NCBI GenBank assembly: GCA_963682055.1
Contig: OY821741.1
Span: 11,877,697 to 11,941,696 of the forward strand
Length of the DNA stretch: 64,000 bases
From: Primula veris
Lineage: Eukaryota > Streptophyta > Magnoliopsida > Ericales > Primulaceae
Direction: 5' to 3'
Below the pieces are notes generated by a model. The model was not told the origin of the DNA, ran no database searches, and saw nothing but the letters and a program-made list of their open reading frames with translations. Within the stretch, counting starts at the first letter, position 1; the number at the start of each line of letters is the position of its first letter. This document shows positions 10,358 through 22,369 of the stretch, piece by piece. The translations under genes and the position numbers were made by a program.

Positions 10358-11959
10358 CCCTCAAATTAAATAGAAGTAGAACACTGAAATATTATTGATA
10401 CTGATTCTATGCCCTATATGGACCGGGTTCATACTAAATTTGTCTTATGATGACTTTAAGTTTCACATCACTCGAACATTGTTAGAACCAAGTTTGGAGA
10501 GAATCTTGCATTACTTTTGCGTGTCACTAGTTTACTGTCTCTCTGTGATAAACTTGAAATGTCTGGGAATTTTTTTGTTGTTGTCTTTTTTAGTTTCTGA
10601 ATTCGATTTGCTCATGCGTGTGCATCATTCTAAATAGGATTAATTTTGCGTGAGAAACTTATTTGCTATAAAATTAGAGAACTCCTGTATGTAACCAACA
10701 AATTTTCTGTTGTGGTTTTTTGTTAGTGGCGTCACGCAAAAACAAAAACAAAATAGTTTTGTATCACGCGAAAGAATTTTTGTTTGAGGATTCAATTTTT
10801 CCTTTTGTGTGTTACAGTTAAGGCTTCATTGTTATGTCATTGGTACACTTAGAAAAGGCATACGTCAGAGGTTGGTTGATGAAAAGGGATGAATTTTGCG
10901 CAGAAAGCTGTTACCTTGGATGCCTTCACTCATAAAATTTCCTAAGATTTAAACATAGTTATGACTGAATTCTGAGAACACCTTACTTTTGCATGTCACT
11001 AGTTAATTGTCTATTTAGGAAAGAAATGAATTAAGTTAAGCTAGATATATAATTTTTGTTGCTGTTTGCATTCTATTTGCTCATCTGTGTATCTTTTTTA
11101 ACTAGGTTAGTTGTTGTGTCGAAAACCTTTTCTTCTTAAGTTTGAGAGAGTCTGGGTATCCTTCAAATAACAAAAATGTTGTCCTGGTTTCATTAATTTT
11201 GTCGGTGGCTTCATTGATTATATAACAAAAGAAAAAAAGAAACTAGAAAGGTAATGAATGCAATTAAAACGAGCTAGGGCAAAAGAAGTTTCTGATTATT
11301 TAAAAAAAAAAATTGTGTGTGCATGTTATAGTTCATTATCCATTATTTAAAAATCTTTGATATCGTATAATTTTGTAAAGGGAGAATTTTTGTCCGGGTT
11401 AATGCCATCATTTCATTTACATAGAATTTCACATAATTTGAACCTGGTTGCCTCTAAGTTCGAGGAGATTTCCACATTACTTTTGCATGTTAGTAGTTGA
11501 TTGATAGACACGGAAAAGTTAAGCTAGATATTTTATAGTTGTAGGTGTTGAATTCTTTTGGCATGTGTATATCTTTCTAAACTAAGTTTGATTTTGTTTT
11601 CGGAAACTTCTATGTTAAAGAATTAGCAAAACCCAGGTTTCCTAAAACGTCGAAGATACTGTGGTGGTTTTATCAATGTGTCTTTAATGCTTCACTCCGT
11701 TTGCATAATGTTTAACATTATAATCTACATATACAACTATGTTCCGACAGTTTTCAACATTACTTTTGTCGGTTACTACTGAATTGTCCATTTAGGATAA
11801 ACTTATAAAAGGTTCAGCTAGAAATTATTATTTTTGTCGGTGTTTGAATATACTGGCTCATGCACTTGTTTCGTTTTAACTAGGTACGATTTATTGCTGG
11901 AAACTTGTCTGCTAAAGTTTGCGAAATACCGGGTATCACCAGAAAAGGAAATTGCTGTT
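10358..11959 (+). other. 5' region of DnaJ copy 2, promoter-less remnant of the 5' intron
   Basis: It is homologous to 32458-34064 and to 42261-42815 plus 47297-48356. It holds diverged tandem modules, each with an ATTACTTTTG..CACTAGTTAATTG segment followed by a TTCTAAACTAGG..GAAACTTGTCTGCTAA segment. The putative promoter and first exon seen at 30925-30989 and 40580-40663 are absent, removed at the Copia 1 junction. I see no gene here. Confidence 0.65.
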
Positions 11960-12929
11960 ATGGAGTGCAATAAAGACGAGGCTGTCAGGGCAAAAGAGAT
12001 TGCCCTCAGCAAGTTTGAAGCTAAAGATTACTTAGGTGGGAAGAGACTTGCATTGAAAGCCCAATCACTCTATCCGGGTCTTGACAGTATACAACAGCTG
12101 ATTACAACCCTAGACGTATACATATCGTCCGAAACTCGAATAAGTGGTGAGAGTGACTGGTATAGGGTACTGGATGTGAGCCCTACAGCAGATGAGCGAG
12201 TGATAAGAAAACAGTATCGGAAATTAGCTCTGGTTCTACATCCGGACAAAAACAAATCATTAGGTGCTGATGGAGCTTTTAAGCTCAATCTCAGAAGCAT
12301 GTAGCTTTTTGTCAGACAAGGTCAAAAGAGAAGCTTTTGACCAATTGAGGAATGCAGAACTTGTTAAGCCGCAAGGTCCTTCAGCTGCGTGGAATGGGGT
12401 GAGTAGTTCGAGTAAAAGCGGAGCAATCCCGAAACCAGCACCCCCAAAAAGAAAACCGGCAACTAAAAAGAGTCGAACTTCCAAAGGTGTTACCCCTGCT
12501 GCTCAGCAAAACTACCCCATCGCCGCTACCTTTTGGTCTGTATGCCACACATGTAGATTACTACACGAGTACTTTCGTGTTTATCTACCCAAGAACGTAC
12601 AGTGTCCCAATTGCAACTTACCCTATTTCGCGTATGAGTATCCACCCCCTTCAGGAATTCCTCAAATGCCCTCTCGGCCATATTATTTTCAGCAAAATCA
12701 AGCTGGCAACTCACCCTATTTCGCCTATGAGTATCCATCCCCTTCAGGAATTCCTCATATGCCCTCTCAGCCTTATTATTTTCAGCAAAATCAAGCTGGA
12801 TTTACAGCCGGGTATTCTTTCTCAATTCCTACATCGAGCAGTAGTCCACCTGGGTTACATTCTGGCGGTTTCGCTAAAGAAGTGTTCCAGAAGTATAAGA
12901 GAGAGAACGCGCGGAATGCTGAGGAATAG
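11960..12929 (+). pseudogene. DnaJ gene copy 2, frameshifted inside the J domain
   Basis: The frame opens MECNKDEAVRAKEIALSKFE at 11960, the usual N-terminus of this plant DnaJ group. It runs through DWYRVLDVSPTADERV and HPDKNKS. A one-base insertion in AAGCTCAATC near 12286 then shifts it, and the frame stops at 12304. The rest of the J domain, the CHTC..CPNC segment and the two FAYEYP..FQQNQAG repeats continue in the other frame to TAG 12927-12929. Its nucleotide sequence is nearly identical to copy 3. It also lost its presumed promoter to the Copia 1-associated deletion, so it is doubly disabled. The 3' flank is A-type, as in copy 4. Confidence 0.9.
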
Positions 12930-14002
12930 AAGGAGGCTGATTTGAAACGAAAGATTTCGACTAATCAAAGAGAAGCTGGGTCCTCGGTGGATGCTAATAC
13001 TGCGAAAAAACGGAAAGTTGTCGAAGATCTAACGTTTAAAAAGGAGCCAAGTCAGCAGTGTTGAACCAACGAAGAAAGCTAAGGTTAACAAGGCAGCAAA
13101 GAATTCGAGTGATTTGCTGAGTTTAGACCCAAAAGTTGTAGCGGATATAGCAAAAGGAAAAGTTAATACTTGTTTTAGTTTTTTTTTTTTTGAAATGAAA
13201 TACTTGTTTTAGCTTGTTACTGCTTTAGTTGGAAGAATTAAGAGTTGGTAAATTTTGTGACAATTAAGAGACATCAACATTCCATCATCAGTTAAAGTTT
13301 GACATGAAATCATCAGATTTATAATTCCTTTTCTTTGCTGTGTTTTTTACGTATTGATATCTCTATTGTTAGATTTATTTATTAGATCCAACGACTTTGG
13401 TTGTCCAGTAAGGTTTTAATAATTATATATTTTCTTTCCAAGTTGGACTTAGTATTTTTAAAGAAATAGAGAAACAAGAAAATAATTTTAATTCATAAGT
13501 AATGATAGTATCTTTCATACGAAAATAATTCTTTTTTTATGGACTAACGAAGTTGTTTTAAATTATATCAACAATATAAACGTTTTCCATTTGGGAATCT
13601 TTGTAAATTTGTCTAATTAAAACATTGGGTATATTTTCGGTGGGTACTACCTCTCAAACAATTTTTTTCTCTTTTTTTTTTTTTGGGACCAATTTCGTCA
13701 AACTAAGTCGAGACATTAAAAGAAATAAATAAGAAAATTTCGGAAATTTGGGAAAAACTCGTAAAAACAAAAATAACTGGAAACCCCCAAAAACTGAAGG
13801 AGTGAGGGGGGACCCAAAAAGTGGTATAAGAAAGTTGAAAATTTTGAAAAACAAACAAAATAACTAAAAAAATGTAAGAAAAATAGAGAAGGACTAAAAA
13901 AAATCAGGAAACTCCATACTGTACATAAACCTTCGATAGATGGCAAAAATTTGGAATAAAATTATTAGTCATATGCGACGAGAGAAGTACTTGTTAGTCA
14001 TC
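12930..14002. other. A-type flank, first part (non-coding)
   Basis: The first 230 bases still resemble DnaJ coding sequence beyond the stop (a stretch readable as NSSDLLSLDPKVVADIAKGK, about 13105-13160). This tail is longer than in the B-type copies. The rest is A/T-rich, has no gene, and is shared with 49324-50408. Antisense ORFs around 13654-13946 are low-complexity Phe/Leu products of A/T-rich DNA. Confidence 0.6.
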
Positions 14003-14316
14003 TATCATGTATTATCAAGCCGCCACCCTTTCATACACATTACTTTTTAAATAACATGTTGGAGGTTTCGATCAAGATGTATTCAAAGTACGTGTTTTTG
14101 ACTTATTAATGGAACTCCAGGCTTAAATATGTCGTTGAGAAAATCGGAGTTCAAGCTCAGTCACACTGAACTCCCATTTTCTGAACAATATATTTGACCC
14201 TGGAGTTCCATTAATAAGTCAAAAACATGACTTTGAATACATTTTGGTCGAAACCTCCAACGGGTTATTTAAAAAGCACTGTGTATGAAAGGGTGACGGC
14301 TTGATAATACATGATA
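14003..14316. repeat. Large foldback (inverted-repeat) element, unit 1 copy
   Basis: The two halves are near-perfect reverse complements, about 155 bp each. The outer ends read TATCATGTATTATCAAGCC and GGCTTGATAATACATGATA. The inner arms read GGAACTCCAGG and CCTGGAGTTCC. The centre has only a few loop bases (CAGTCACACTG). It could be a foldback MITE or a hairpin-RNA source. No target duplication was recognised. The second copy at 50409-50766 has a longer centre. Confidence 0.88.
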
Positions 14317-16025
14317 AATGTGTGAATGTTATAGACGTTTGGAGTGGGAACTATTAGACTTTCTTCTATGTTATGGTTGAAGCTCTTACCTTGCGTATAT
14401 CTTGAATACAAAGCAGAATGGTATTCACTCATATTTCAATTTGATAACGGAGAATTTATAGAGTTAAAAGAATTTGAAATGATGACCATAAGAGATCGCC
14501 ACAATCGTTAAATATATTAGAATCCGTAGTTCATGGAAAGGCTAGATCGTTACTTGGATTACTTGAAAGTTTAATAGCCCGAAAAACTGTCTAACTATAC
14601 TTGTGACATAGATAATTTTGGAAACGTTAAGTCTTATGTTTGGCCTGAAAACTTATGGTTGTATTTTATTGTTGTGGTCCAAATTTTATAAAAGTTTTCT
14701 CTTTAAAAAAACACATGAAACGAACATTTAACGAGTCAAATTGAGTCCGTTCACTAGCTTTCGTATGATAGATTGTTATATTTACTTTTTAATGTTAGAC
14801 GACAATATGATTATTTAAAATACTTACATTATTATAAAATACCAAATTATATTCATCTCAATAATGTTAACCAAACAATTTGGTTTGCATAATCTTAGTT
14901 GTTTGACTCGTGAGAAAGACCTTGGTATTTTCTTTTCAAACAAATTAAACTGCAATTCACATGCAAATCAGTTAGAAAGTTTAACGTAAATGACAAATAA
15001 GAGTTAACACTTTCTAACTGACATATCCACAAGAACATAAGTAGGTGGTTTTTGTCATTATCTATTGAGCTAAATATAAAAGCTTTAAATGAGTTTTTGT
15101 AAGCATAAAACTAGACTTTCATCTACATAAGTCTGATTTTTACATCCTCAACCGTTACAATATGGGCACCTCTTTTAGTGAATTTGTCCAGCTAATACAT
15201 CTCTAAATCCAACTCAGAAAATATCAAATTTGTCGTGTCCAAAAAGAAAAAAAGGGTCCGTTACAGAAGCATGAACCTAATTGACATAGTATTAATGATA
15301 TATCAACCCATTGTTTTGACCATCTTTTAAGTAGTTGGCAGTTTTACTTTTTGATTATATGGATTTATAAATACTTATACTGACATATCAATAACGTGGA
15401 CAGTCAATTTATTTCCACTCTATATATCTAGAGACTATTTATAATAGTCATGTACATTTACCAAAATGACTGATTTTTAAAAAGTGCATTAAACATGACA
15501 AATATAAATGCCAGCATCATTTAAGACTTCTTATACTAATGTTGTACATTATTACCAAAATTTTAAAACAATTAAGGAAACATGTATATTAAAGAACTAC
15601 AATGAATATATATATGAATTCAAGATACTTTAGGAAACATGTACAAGTTAGAAGTCTGATTTAGATGGGGACATGTTTTCTAAGATGCTTGTGCATAATC
15701 AAATGAATCGAGTATATGTGATAATGACAAATCAATCTTAAAAAAATATTGATTGATAACTCCGGTCTACTTAACAATGAACTATAAACCCGTGAATTAA
15801 GATTAAAAAAACTTCTCGTTTTACCTTTATAAGCTGAGTAAATCAAAGCAGTGAGACAATTTGTTGGTCTCCATCACGACAACTGTTTTTTTTTTATTAT
15901 GATAATCATAGCGGTCCAAGTAGTCAATAGAGAAAAATGTAAAATAAATCACGATTACATTTACGTGTTTTGTTGATAGTCGTTTCATATGAATTCCTGC
16001 CTATCACTTCAAAATGGAATGCTTT
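14317..16025. other. A-type flank, second part: diverged B-like unit and tail
   Basis: No gene was found. From about 14480 to 15030 the sequence is a shortened, clearly diverged relative of the B units (same order of GATCGC.ACAATCGTT, TTTAATAGCCCGA, TTGGTTTGCATAATCTTA). From 15030 on it is a diverged relative of the B tail (28444-29450). The CACTA element is inserted in this tail. The region is shared with 50767-52485. Confidence 0.65.
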
Positions 16026-16370
16026 CACTACACCAAATCATCAATTTTGGAACACTTTCTACTTTTTACCATGGAACACTTTCTAGCCGTACCTAGGAAT
16101 CGGAACGAATTTAATGTGTTCCGGTTGTAAAAAAGCATCCCAAAAAATAATATCATATTTATTTTAACAAAGTAATTATTTAGGAACACCTAATAACATT
16201 CAAACTAAGTAATTATTTAGGAACACATAATAACGTTCCAACTAACGTTCCAAAAAATAATATCATATTTATTTTAACAAAGTAATTATTTAGGAATATC
16301 TAATAACATTCCAACTAAGTAATTATTTAGGACCATCTATTAACGTTCTAACTAATGTTCCAACATGTAT
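16026..16370 (+). repeat. CACTA left terminal inverted-repeat end and subterminal repeats
   Basis: After the CACTACACC terminus, the motif AAGTAATTATTTAGGA occurs four times (16150-16335). Two copies lie in each of two larger repeats headed by CCAAAAAATAATATCATATT. GGAACAC and GTTCCAAC motifs recur in both orientations. Such subterminal motifs are the transposase-binding regions of CACTA elements (family knowledge). Confidence 0.8.
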
Positions 16371-18406
16371 AACTCACATGTCCATTTAGTAAAAAGTTAC
16401 CGGCTAATAAATTCTACACTTAATTTCTCATTCTTTTTTAAGAAAAAAATAACATATATATAGCGTACTCCTAGTAATTGAACCATAAACTGAACCTAAA
16501 GTTCAAAGCATCCTTTTAATAATAGTAACTAAACAGATGATGGCATTATTTTTAATCCTAAATTACACATTACACATAAAATGCACCATAAGTCTCTCAT
16601 TTGAATATAGCTGCCATATTAAATTATTTATGTTTATTTTTCATGTTTTCTATATTAGTATCGGTATCTATTCATTTATTAATTCAGAATATAACAATGG
16701 GCTCATATATATACTTGTTTTAGAACAAAATTTAATTAAGTTATGAGCAAATTTTAAAATCTGAAATCACCTGTGTACATAAATATGAAATGGGTAAATA
16801 AAGAAAAGTGAAAAAGTAATAGAATGAGTATAATGTGAAAAATATAAATACAAATTAATTATTTAATATATATACATGTATATACGTGCATATAGATTTG
16901 TGGGGGGAATATGTACAATAGTAGTGTGGGCATAAAGACCTTAAAGTTAACTTGTTATATAATATAATTATATAAGTACGAAAGGGTGTATGGATAGTAT
17001 CATTTTTTTTAAGTAAGTTTTAATTACCATAAGAGTTCCACACGAATCAAAATTTCCAAATTATACATTTCTCTGTGTTTATTACTCGGTAAAATTGCAG
17101 GCGCGAATTAGAGAGAGTATTTTTCCCACGTTCTTAGAGGTTAACTTCGTGCTTATCTCAATCATAAATCACGTAAGTGGTAACAAGTCCACGTCTATCT
17201 GCTCCCTCCTCATCGCGATCTGTTCATTGACGCTGCGGAGACTTGTTTATTCTATCTGGTTAGTTTTCTGACTTTGTCTAATTAACACAGTACGGTTTGA
17301 TTCTTTTATATTATGTCTATTTATATCTATACTTCTTATATTTCCTCATCTATAATTGAATAACACATAGTATCAGCCAATTTCTATCAAATTTGTATAA
17401 GATTGGATTCTAGGGTTTTCTTTCTTTAATAATATTGTGCTACAATTGGGTGATTGTGTTTGGTTTGTTTGCAAATTTTATTATAACAAATTGTTAGATT
17501 TTTTAGTCCCACTATATTTATTCATTTTAATTACAGTTTAAATATGTAGTTCGAGTTCGACATAATACCGTGCTTAAGTGTTCATCTGTTAGCCGGTTTT
17601 TTTATTTATTTCATGTCCGTTATAGTGTTGTTCTTTGTCCAAGCTTCCAGTGTTGGGATATAGTTGAAGAAGTATAATAATAACAGGGTTAAAAAGTTGA
17701 ATTTACTTTTTGGGATTGGCTTGAACACGTACTAAAATTGAACAACAACTAGTAATTGAATAGAAAAATGGATTATGTGCTTAATAGTTGGGCTCATTTT
17801 TAGTATTAAGCGTGGTTTTTATAACATCGGGGTAGCATATGAAATATAGTGTTTGCCCCAAATAGTTTTAGTCTGTTATGTGTTTAATAACATTATATTG
17901 GATATAAATTTCGTAGAAGTTCCTTCTTTCTCCTAATACCATCAACTCTCCCTTTCCCTCATATCTTTCGTTAACTTTATTTTTATTTTGAAAATCTTTC
18001 TAGCTTAACACGAGCATGCTCCTAAGATGGCGTAGCTACGAAACTCAGATACGCCCACGATTTAAACTCTAGGTTGATAGATTCTGCTATGATATTTAGG
18101 TAATAGTGTTTAAGGTTTTATACTTATTTTCATAAATCTAGTTTCATTTTTCTCCTAGCTCTAGTTCTTATTTGGTAATTGACTACAGAGGTCACTAACT
18201 TTTTTGAAATGTAACCTTTTTTAAAAATTGTGTTGATTATTATCTGACTATCTAATGGAGAAAAATACTAGAATAACTACATTGGCACACATTTAGCCTT
18301 AGCTATGTTGGATTCGCTTAGACGGTATAAATAAGCCACTTGTCTTTGTTTTTTTCTAATGGTTTTTTTTTTGTCATAAAGATTTTAGACAAAATAATAA
18401 ATAATA
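16371..18406 (+). other. CACTA 5' non-coding region
   Basis: Two kb without a credible gene. About 17035-17270 is less A/T-rich, contains GCAGGCGCGAATTAGAGAG, and is followed by a GGTTAGTTTTC donor-like site. It could be the promoter-proximal untranslated exon of the transposase gene, but this is inference. A 69-codon ORF at 16537 is low-complexity and is broken in the other copy. Confidence 0.5.
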
Positions 18407-21400
18407 ATGTCGTTGGACAAATCATGGATGAGCAAAAGGGGACTCCAGATTATATCATAGGCGTTCAACAATTTATTGAATTTGTTCATAAAAATTCAAA
18501 TGGGCGGACACATTTTCCATGCCCATGTAACCGCTGTGAGAACTCGAGGAGGTAAATTGACGTAGATGTAATTAACCTTCATTTACTACAACATGGTATG
18601 CAAGAAAATTATGTGGCATGAACACATCATGGAGAAAAAAACAGAGATATAGGAGGAAATGTAAGGCACATGATTGATGAAACACCCTCTGAAGAATCAA
18701 ACTTACCTAGACTAGAAGAGCTCATGAACAATGTATATGATATTCATATGACAGAGAAAGAAAATGCACTTGATGATGTGATTGGAGATGACGTGGGAGA
18801 GGATATAGTTGTTGAACCCCATATACAAGAGAGCAAAAATTACAAGAAATTTAGAGATATGGCATTTCAACCTTTGTATGCGGGTTGTCCTAATGGAAAT
18901 ACCACGTTGTCCACCATTATAGAGCTGCAAAATTTGAAGTCACATTTCGGATGGACAAGCACCAGTGTAACTGCATTACTAGAGTGGCTAGAGGGCTTGT
19001 TCACCGAATGCAAACTTTACAAAAATTATCCTAATATGAAAAACCAAATTAAAGAGCTGGGAATGGAATGTCAAACCATTCATGCATGCATAAATGGTTG
19101 CATTCTATATAGGAAAGAGCACGAACATCGCCATACTTGCCCAAAATGTGGAGCGAGTCGGTATAAGATATTTCTGAGAAATAAGACAAAGAAAAAGAAA
19201 TCTTTTAAACAAGAACCTTCTAAGCTTGTGAAATATTTCCCCTTAATTCCTAGGTTAAAAAGATTCTTTAGTATTCCATGGATTGCAGAGGCAATGACTT
19301 GGCACCAAAACGCAAAGAGTGATGGAAATCTCATGAGACATCCTTGTGACTCACCTCAATGGAATTCGGTCAAAATTAATTGGCCTGAGTTTGCTTCAGA
19401 TTCTAGGAACTTACTATTTGCAATATCAACTGATGGTTTTAACCCACATGGAACTATGAATAACAATCATAGTTGCTGGCCTGTGATTTTAGCACCACTA
19501 AATCTTCCACCATCGTTGTGCATGAAAAAAGAGTTCTCTCTCCTGACATTACTAATCTCTGGAAAAAAAGGGCCAGGAAATAAAATTGATGTATTTTTGG
19601 AACTTTTAGTAGATGATCTGAAAGAGCTGTGGTTTAAAGGCGTACAAACATGGGATGCATTTACTAAGAAAACATTTAACATGAGGGCAATGCTGCTTTG
19701 GGGTGTCCATGACTTTCCAGCTTATGGAAACCTTTCAGATTGCACTGTTCATGGATATAAAGCTTGTCCGGTTTGTGCCGATGATATCGTCTCCTCGCGA
19801 CTTGGAGACTCTACTAAAATATATTATCATGGATACCGAAGATTTTTGAACTCTGATCACAAGTTCAGGAGTAATAGAAGATTCAATAAAACACTTGAAC
19901 AACTACCCCCTCCATATCGATTATCAGGGGAAGAGGTTGAACAAAAGATAGCAAAAGTTCTTGCAAGTAATGAAAGGAAACGGTTAAATAAAGTTACTCG
20001 TGGAAAGTGTAAAAGGCAAGGTAAGATTGGAGAAAATGACAATTCTGAAGATGAGTCAACTCTTGCCGCACCATGGTCAAGAAGGTCTATTTTGTTTGAT
20101 TTTCCTTATTGGAAAACTCTTGAAGTGAGACATAACATTGACGTGATGCACACTGAGAAAAATATAACAGAGTACTTATTGAACTTGTTGATGGGTGTGA
20201 AAAAAAAGACTAAGGATGGAATACAAGGTCGGAAAGAAATGAATAAATTAGGAGTTAAGAAAAAGTTGTGGATGGTTAAAGATGGAGAAACCGGAAAAAT
20301 GTCGATTCCAAAAGCATCTTACGTCTTAACAAATGAGGAAAAACGACAGTTTTGTCAAACTTTAAAAGATCTAAAGTTGCCTACAAATTTCTCCTCAAAT
20401 TTGAGTAATTGTGTTAGCATCGATCCTCCAGAGCTAAAAGGGCTCAAGTCACATGACTATCACGTGATAATGGAACATTTGTTTCCCCTACTATTTAGGC
20501 ATTCTTTTCACAAGAATAAAGATATTAGAAATGCAATTCAACGAATTAGCTTATTTTTCAAGATTTTATGTGCTAAGGTGATCAATAAAAAAGAGCTCGA
20601 GCTTGCAAAACGAGCATTGGTTGAGGCAATGTGCATTCTTGAAAAAGATTTTCCACCTTCTTTCTTCGTTATAAGTGTGCATTGTATGGTTCATCTCACC
20701 GATGAAGCCTTATTGTGTGGCCCAGTAAAATTCCGATGGATGTACCCATTTGAAAGGTGCATACTTATTTTTTGTTCTTTGTATGCACGTATAGCACTTA
20801 ATTCTAATTTATTGATGATATTAATCTTTAAAATCCAATTTTGAAAGATTAATGAAAGTGTACAAGGAATATACCCTTAATAAGCAATACATAGAAGGGT
20901 CAATAGCCGAGGCTTACCTTGTAGACGAAGCTGCCATGTTTTGTATGGAGTATATGCCAAACGCAAATATGAGGGGTTACAAAGCCGGTTGAGAAGATTG
21001 GCTGGACGAGAGTGTTGACTTTACAGATGAACAATCATTTGGAATTGGGGAAACCTTTCGGCTGAACCACGTTCAGTTTGAGCAAGTACGCCGATGGATT
21101 TTAAATCGACTCGCAAACTCTGATAAATTAAATGAATGGGAAAAGTAAGTGTGCATTGCTACAAGTTGTATTTTACAAATAGTGTTTTTTTTAACGTGGA
21201 TGACCTGATGTGACACTACATGTAGAAAATATAATGGTTACTTCTCAACTCGGGATCAAGCCGCTGGTCGGAGAGGAAACGCAACTGTTAAAGAATTCAT
21301 TCATTGGCTGTGTGATGAGGTATATCTAGTGTTATTTATTGTTATACTTAGTAGTGAATTTCTTATTATAAAGTTGATTTTTATTTTCATGGCAGTTGTT

Positions 21401-21896
21401 GGATGCAAAGCAAACTAATGCAATGATATGGAGATTAGCCAAGGGTCCACTACATAAAGCAAAGAGATTCACAAAGTATCGTGTTAATGGTTTCATATTC
21501 TCTCCTATTTCTTCGGAACAATGTTTGGTAACTCAGGACAGCGGAGTGTCGATGGAAGCATATTCTCTTTTTGTTTCTGGTAGAAAAGACAAAAATCCGA
21601 AGGAAGATAAGATGACCTTTTATGGAGTTATTAGAGAGATATTAGAGTTGGACTATATAGATTTTAAAGAGACGGTTTTTTATTGTGATTGGGTGAAAGT
21701 GGAAGACTCTAAAAATGGTTCTAAGGTTGATTCACTTTGGAACCACGTGATGGTAAATTTAAAAAATCTTAAGAATAAGGAACGAGTTGATGAGGATCCG
21801 TTCATTTTAGCTCAAGAAGCAGTGGCAATTTTTTACTCTAAAAATTATAAAGATGATGGGTGGCATGTGGTTTTAAATACACCGAAGATTGACTAA
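18407..21896 (+). pseudogene. TNP2-like CACTA transposase, copy 1 (multi-exon, broken)
   Basis: CACTA transposase cuts and joins element ends in the nucleus. The order seen is: start MSLDKSWMSKR at 18407; Transpos_assoc region (FIEFVHKN..FPCPCNRCEN) to 18555; Transposase_21 core in the exon to 20756 (residues PLYAGCPNG, CPKCGASRY, DGFNPHG, MLLWGVHDFPAYGNLS, ACPVCAD, HNIDVMHTEKN); a DUF4218-like end (HCMVHLTDEALLCGPVKFRWMYPFER); exon 20848-21144; exon 21226-21319; and a DUF4216 exon 21396-21896 (FYGVIREILELDYI, VVLNTPKID). Splice junctions keep frame at each step. Breaks are a one-base loss near 18441, TAA at 18553, TGA at 18619 and TGA at 20990. The TAA and the 20990 TGA also occur in the second copy, so they predate duplication. 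The main exon alone still encodes about 700 residues. Confidence 0.9.
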
Positions 21897-22369
21897 GGAA
21901 GTTGACAAACTAGACATTCCAACAGACTATCAATCTTGTTTGAAGGACAACCCCGTCTTAAAGAATTTGTTGATATTTGATTAGTGAATTTTACTACGGT
22001 TTTTTTTAATGTGCTCTAACTTTGTTTTTATTTTAGAAAATATTAGTGATTTAATGATGTTTGAACATACAGTTTGTTTTTCCAATTTTTCATGATTTTT
22101 AATGGCTTGAGATGCTATAGTTTTACTTGTGTGATAGTTTTTTTCACCACATTTTGTATTATCCTTGGCCTTGTTCTGGGATTAAGTATTTAAAGGTGGT
22201 CTACTTTGATTTGAGTTGCTATTTGTCTTTGGTAATAATTTATTGTTTTAACTTATTTTGTCTTACATTGTTGTCACTGTTTAATTCTTCTACTGGTTTA
22301 AGTCTATTTATACATCATGCTTTACAATTATTAACTTGATATATATGAACATAATTTCTTTCAGATGCA
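21897..22369 (+). other. Spacer between the two CACTA genes
   Basis: A/T-rich and non-coding, ending in a TTTCTTTCAG acceptor-like tract immediately before the next gene's first codons. The 70-codon ORF at 22127 is hydrophobic low-complexity sequence and is not convincing. Confidence 0.5.

Noticed and set aside
13654..13946. Antisense Phe/Leu-rich ORFs in the A flank (also 50060-50378)
   Set aside because: Low-complexity translation of A/T-rich DNA; frames differ between the two copies.
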